Position numbers and translations under genes: made by a program
Source of the DNA: Augochlora pura
Lineage: Eukaryota > Arthropoda > Insecta > Hymenoptera > Halictidae
DNA: 64,000 nucleotides
Assembly (NCBI RefSeq): GCF_028453695.1
Contig: NC_135775.1
Span: 12,668,746 to 12,732,745, forward strand
Direction: 5' to 3'
The notes under the pieces: generated by a model
Seen by the model: the letters and a program-made list of their open reading frames with translations, nothing else
Databases searched by the model: none
What the model was told of the DNA's origin: nothing
Part shown: positions 60,319-64,000 of the stretch, one piece after another
How positions within the stretch are numbered: position 1 is the first letter of the stretch
Layout: each line of letters starts with the position of its first letter

Positions 60319-60430
60319 CACCACCACTGGACCAGTATCGGAAGAAAAACATAAAGATATTATGTGTTTACTACCACACATTCCTCCAGTTATTCAGGAA
60401 CATTTTAAAAATCTTAAAAACTCGAAATGA
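60319..60430 (+). pseudogene. 3' end of a transposase-like reading frame
   Basis: Open from an AG (60317-60318) that could be a splice acceptor after an in-frame TAA at 60308, to TGA at 60428-60430. About 36 residues, including EEKHKDIMCLLPHIPPVIQE and ending in FKNLKNSK. I cannot name the family with certainty; the style resembles C-termini of transposon-encoded proteins in insects. AATAAA signals follow at 60460 and 60501, which fits a real gene 3' end. The rest of the gene is absent. The tail of this frame is copied again after the gap. Confidence 0.45.
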
Positions 60431-60699
60431 TAAAAATGCTTTACTTTTTGAGAGTCATTAATAAATGTGCATGAATCATTTCATTAAAGTTGTTGTTTCA
60501 AATAAAACTCGTAGTTCTTTATTGCTTTAAGTCATCTATAATACATTTAGTTAATTTTGAAAATGGTCTAAGTCAATTCAAACTTTAAAAACAACATTTT
60601 CGTATGAAATTCACATAAAATTTCATATTCATAATAAATTTCCATTAGTCGGGACTAATGAAATTCTAAATAAAAAGATCGCATAATGTAAAAATATAT
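60393..60699. repeat. 307-bp block, copy before the gap
   Basis: Identical by eye to 60800-61106, the block directly after the N run. Confidence 0.95.
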
Positions 60700-60799
60700 N
60701 NNNNNNNNNNNNNNNNNNNNNNNNNNNNNNNNNNNNNNNNNNNNNNNNNNNNNNNNNNNNNNNNNNNNNNNNNNNNNNNNNNNNNNNNNNNNNNNNNNN
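60700..60799. other. Assembly gap (100 N), probably false
   Basis: Exactly 100 N between two identical 307-bp blocks, as expected when overlapping contig ends are scaffolded without merging. Confidence 0.95.
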
Positions 60800-61106
60800 T
60801 TCAGGAACATTTTAAAAATCTTAAAAACTCGAAATGATAAAAATGCTTTACTTTTTGAGAGTCATTAATAAATGTGCATGAATCATTTCATTAAAGTTGT
60901 TGTTTCAAATAAAACTCGTAGTTCTTTATTGCTTTAAGTCATCTATAATACATTTAGTTAATTTTGAAAATGGTCTAAGTCAATTCAAACTTTAAAAACA
61001 ACATTTTCGTATGAAATTCACATAAAATTTCATATTCATAATAAATTTCCATTAGTCGGGACTAATGAAATTCTAAATAAAAAGATCGCATAATGTAAAA
61101 ATATAT
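60800..61106. repeat. 307-bp block, copy after the gap
   Basis: Duplicate of 60393-60699. Probably one genomic copy. Confidence 0.95.
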
Positions 61107-61157
61107 TTTAATTTATGCAAATGCAATTCATTAAATATCTCGAAACAAGAAATATAT

Positions 61158-61188
61158 GACTTAGACCACTTTCATAATTATGGGCACA
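61158..61188 (-). repeat. Right terminal inverted repeat
   Basis: Exact inverse of 60091-60121, followed by TA. Confidence 0.95.
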
Positions 61189-61190
61189 TA

Positions 61191-62440
61191 TAACAATTAA
61201 ACTAATTTGTTTGCTTTGTTCTATACTGTATTTTTTATAATGCCTCATTCTGTTAACGGAAATATTTGCTTTGATTTTAAAGTTATTTCAAGATGGCACA
61301 TATATCTTTTTAGCAGATTGAATAAATTATATATATATGTGCACCACCGGTGCTACGCGACCTCGATGAAAAGTTTAACGTGCACCCATTGGCGGTACAC
61401 GTAGCAGGGAGCGTGTTAATCGAGCAGGAGATTTTCGCGAACACATCGCATAATTATGTAATGGTAGAGTTCGATACTTCATTGAAATGATAAAAAATGA
61501 TCATTGCCGGTATAACGATATTGATCACCACGGTAGCCATTATTTTTTACAGGTCGCCCAAGGTTTCAGTCAGGTGGTCAGGTATTAAAACGCAAACGCT
61601 TCGCGGCATTTTTCGGTATTCAGACAGTACCGATCTCGGTACGCGGCACGATACTGAAATCTACGCGTTGCGCGAACCTCCCCGGCATCTCCAATTAGGA
61701 GGCAGGATCTAATAATCGCTTGCGAATTTTCGAACAAGCCCGCGGTGTAGGTAATCTCTTAGTTTGGAACGCATCATTGCCTCGCAACGTACTGTTAAGC
61801 CGTTACAACCGTGGAGGGAAACGGGTGCCGGAGCGCCGGTAACTTTTAATTCAATTCCGTTACCGCGACGCTCTTCTCTCCCTCTCTCCAGCCCCCCTCG
61901 CCCTGTTTCTCCTCACCTCTCCGCGCCTCTCCGCCTTCGACCCTTGCGCTGTGCACGGATAACCGACGACCGGGACCACAGACGAGAAAATCGCGGTGAT
62001 TACACACCGTGACCGTTACCATTATACCGTCGACGAATGCCATTTATTAAACTGAGCGCGAACCGAGCCGGACAGCCGACCGACCGACCAGCTGGATTAA
62101 GCTGAATCGCCAAGTGTTAAGGCGCATTATGCGCTCCGGCCAATTATATCTGAAATTCTGATCTTCCACGGGCGCGGACGTCGCGCTTCTTCATCCACCG
62201 CTATGCGCCGAGGTCATTTGTACCACCGCGCCGGCTACGAATGCGCGCGGTTGCGAATTTTATAGCTTCATTCAAGCAGGCTTCTTGCATGCCGCGCATA
62301 CTATACGGACGCGCCGCGGATAATTATGCCGATTAGCTTCGACGATGATGTACCTTCGGACAAATTAACATGTCGAAGGCGACCGGGTCCTTTCATCCGC
62401 AGACCATGGCTCTCGCGGGGCAATTTTCATTTTTTTTGAG
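61191..62440. other. AT-rich then balanced/GC-rich, possibly conserved non-coding
   Basis: 61340-62440 is balanced and mostly repeat-free apart from a CT-rich tract (61870-61940). It holds GCGCAT-T-ATGCGC at about 62122 and several ATTA/TAAT cores. A short frame at 61497-61712 begins with a hydrophobic segment but is unrecognised. No gene called. Confidence 0.4.
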
Positions 62441-63211
62441 CCAGACATCGGTTGCGTGAGATGTCGCCTGTTTAATAACTGACAAGGGATGAACTCCAAC
62501 TCAGTGTTTCATACGCTCTGAAACTTTTAGAAATACATACCTACGACATATATGTATAGATGTGTATTCCGCATTCATTTCTCTTGCGTGAATTCTTTTT
62601 AAATAGCTTTTATTGATATCAGTCGCAAAGTATGCGAGATTAAAATGGTCTTCAAACAAAAGTTGCTTGTTTTGAATAAATCTATCAAGTGATATACAAT
62701 TTGTTAATTATTTAAAAAATTGTCTAGGGTTTTTATTTTTTTCATTAAGCCCTCTCTTGGGGGTTAATATCCACCCCTTAATATGAATTTAAGCAGAATA
62801 CAAAAATTACGCGATACATATCTAGATATGTTGTACGTATCCCCAAAGTTTCAGCGTTTTTTAAATTTACCGGTTGGTGATCATTCTTTGTAAGATATGA
62901 AACAACCAACGAAGGTCACGTTGATCGGCGCGTGTCTCCTCATGTCAGTGGAATCATGCAATTACCTTTGACAAATTTTATAAAATTTTTTCGAGTGATT
63001 CGAACGTATGAATATTAGTCACTAAAACATTTTGGACAACCTTTGACGACCTACTTTGATAAGTAATTAATAATACTTGCGATTGATTAAGTAGTAGTAA
63101 TAACCTAATTATTACTAAAGATAATTATCTTTGAATATAATATTTTATACTAATAATTAAATATTAATTAATTAGTTATATAATAGGTTACAGTTCAGTT
63201 ATAGAAGTAGT
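62441..63211. other. Non-coding, AT-rich
   Basis: 62745-62900 (around CCTCTCTTGGGGGTTAATAT and CCCCAAAGTTTCAGCG) has the style of a decayed transposon, but I found no termini. The rest is featureless. Confidence 0.4.
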
Positions 63212-63215
63212 TTAA

Positions 63216-63329
63216 CCTGGGATTACCCACGTGGGGTGCTTATGGATCCTTAATGAAAAAAGTACTATTCAGTGATAAAAAATATACGAAAATTTGTCAA
63301 TGATAGGGATCTACGTGGGTAATCCCATA
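63216..63329. mobile_element. 114-bp TTAA-flanked MITE
   Basis: TTAA lies immediately outside both ends (63212-63215 and 63330-63333). TGGGATTACCCACGT (63218-63232) is the exact reverse complement of 63313-63327; the two outermost bases differ. A TTAA target duplication is the signature of piggyBac-type insertion. The interior is AT-rich and non-coding. The element can fold into one long hairpin. Confidence 0.7.
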
Positions 63330-63333
63330 TTAA

Positions 63334-64000
63334 GGAAGAAGTTTTAAAAAAACCGAACGACTTGTAAGAATACCAATAGAATTATTATAGTTACAGGTGA
63401 TTATCAATGTTCATGACACAAACTAATTGATACGAGCAGAGTTGTGCATGATGGTATCTACCCTTCAATTAAGGAGATTTTATAGTAAGGCTGAACGTGC
63501 GATATTAACGCGGCGGTCAAAGGTTAAGGATATGTTTAATCCGTCCGTTGCTAAATATTCAACTATTGCTGTGTTCCAAAGGCTGCTATTGTAACCGAGC
63601 GTCGAGAGCTTGTTGTACTCTGAAGGTAACTACGCGTATCCATTACATGTCGTATTAGTATGTAAATCACCGAGTCACTTGTGTTCTAGTCATACAATTG
63701 TTCGGTTAAATGTAAACAAGAACTTTTTCGATAATATATTAACTGTGGCAAGAATGATAAAACATAGTACATATATATGCCTAGTGAAGGGTTTGAGAAG
63801 CGTTAATTGTCCAATTCTACCATTTTCTAATGTAACTCGGGACAGGTAAAATTCTTTTGCTCGTTTATATAGCATTGGTCGTGCACTTCTAGTATTCTCG
63901 CATTTTCTCTGTTTGTTAAATAACGCTATAGACATAATTTTATGTGGGCAGTATTACAACATGACACCGTGCAACGTTTACTATGCTGTAGAACAAAATA
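63334..64000. other. Non-coding, AT-rich
   Basis: Short opposed frames (63610-63849 plus, 63690-63935 minus), neither recognised. Nothing else seen. Confidence 0.5.

Larger units (their letters stand above)
60091..61188. mobile_element. DNA transposon with perfect 31-bp TIRs (interrupted by false gap)
   Basis: Left TIR 60091-60121 begins TGTGCCCATAATTATG. Right TIR 61158-61188 is its exact reverse complement over all 31 bases. TA flanks both sides (60089-60090, 61189-61190), which suggests a TA-inserting superfamily such as Tc1/mariner; this assignment is inference because the terminal bases are not a textbook Tc1 end. The interior is AT-rich, has GGTCTAAGTC at the TIRs and once inside, two 22-bp direct repeats, and a short transposase-like 3' frame. 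Removing the 100 N and the duplicated 307 bp gives about 691 bp, so it is a non-autonomous, internally deleted copy. Confidence 0.85.

Noticed and set aside
1..64000. CRISPR array, operons, rRNA or telomeric repeats
   Set aside because: No regularly spaced repeats with unique spacers, no gene-dense coding, no rRNA-like sequence and no TTAGG array were seen.

Overview
The window looks like non-coding insect nuclear DNA, most plausibly from a bee, ant or other hymenopteran. The reasons are the abundant GA/TC, CG/TG and pentanucleotide microsatellites, the CpG-rich blocks, the sharp alternation between GC-rich and very AT-rich DNA, and remnants of piggyBac-like, pogo-like and other TA/TTAA-inserting transposons typical of insects. 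There is no operon structure, ribosome-binding-site pattern or dense coding. I found no exon I could assign to a known protein family. The longest open frames all lie in GC-rich, stop-poor, low-complexity DNA, usually with an equally open frame on the other strand, and I treat them as chance. The species is an inference; no diagnostic gene is present.

Layout: GC-rich, CpG-rich, simple-repeat-rich blocks of about 0.5-2 kb alternate with AT-rich blocks. The main GC-rich blocks are near 0.4-0.9, 2.2-3.4, 4.1-4.7, 8.0-8.8, 11.0-11.8, 12.4-13.9, 15.2-15.6, 18.0-19.9, 22.3-23.9, 25.4-27.3, 29.1-30.9, 32.4-33.5, 34.5-35.6, 37.1-38.5, 39.8-40.6, 41.9-43.4, 44.4-45.2, 47.8-48.4, 49.6-50.3, 52.2-53.2, 55.5-56.0 and 61.4-62.4 kb. 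Almost every microsatellite is in these blocks. Related GC-rich pentamers recur at about eleven separate sites. The AT-rich blocks hold nearly all transposon relics.

Mobile elements: the clearest is an AT-rich element at 60091-61188. It has perfect 31-bp terminal inverted repeats, TA flanks, and what looks like the 3' end of a transposase-type reading frame followed by poly(A) signals. An assembly gap of 100 N lies inside it, and the 307 bases on either side of the gap are identical, so the gap is almost certainly an unmerged contig overlap and the true element is about 691 bp. Other candidates are a 114-bp TTAA-flanked MITE (63216-63329), a 214-bp piggyBac-like MITE (39598-39811), three decayed TTAA-type relics (5110-5327, 6103-6256, 50407-50596), a pogo-like MITE (7618-7920), and a possible 1.15-kb AT-rich insertion (48443-49594). 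A divergent direct repeat (31.7 and 32.2 kb) has an adjoining segment that recurs near 39.1 kb.

Possible genes: one small open frame (20995-21321) has a coding-like C-terminal half and is the best protein candidate, at low confidence. There is no evidence that any genes here work together; the window is best read as intergenic or intronic DNA, possibly regulatory.
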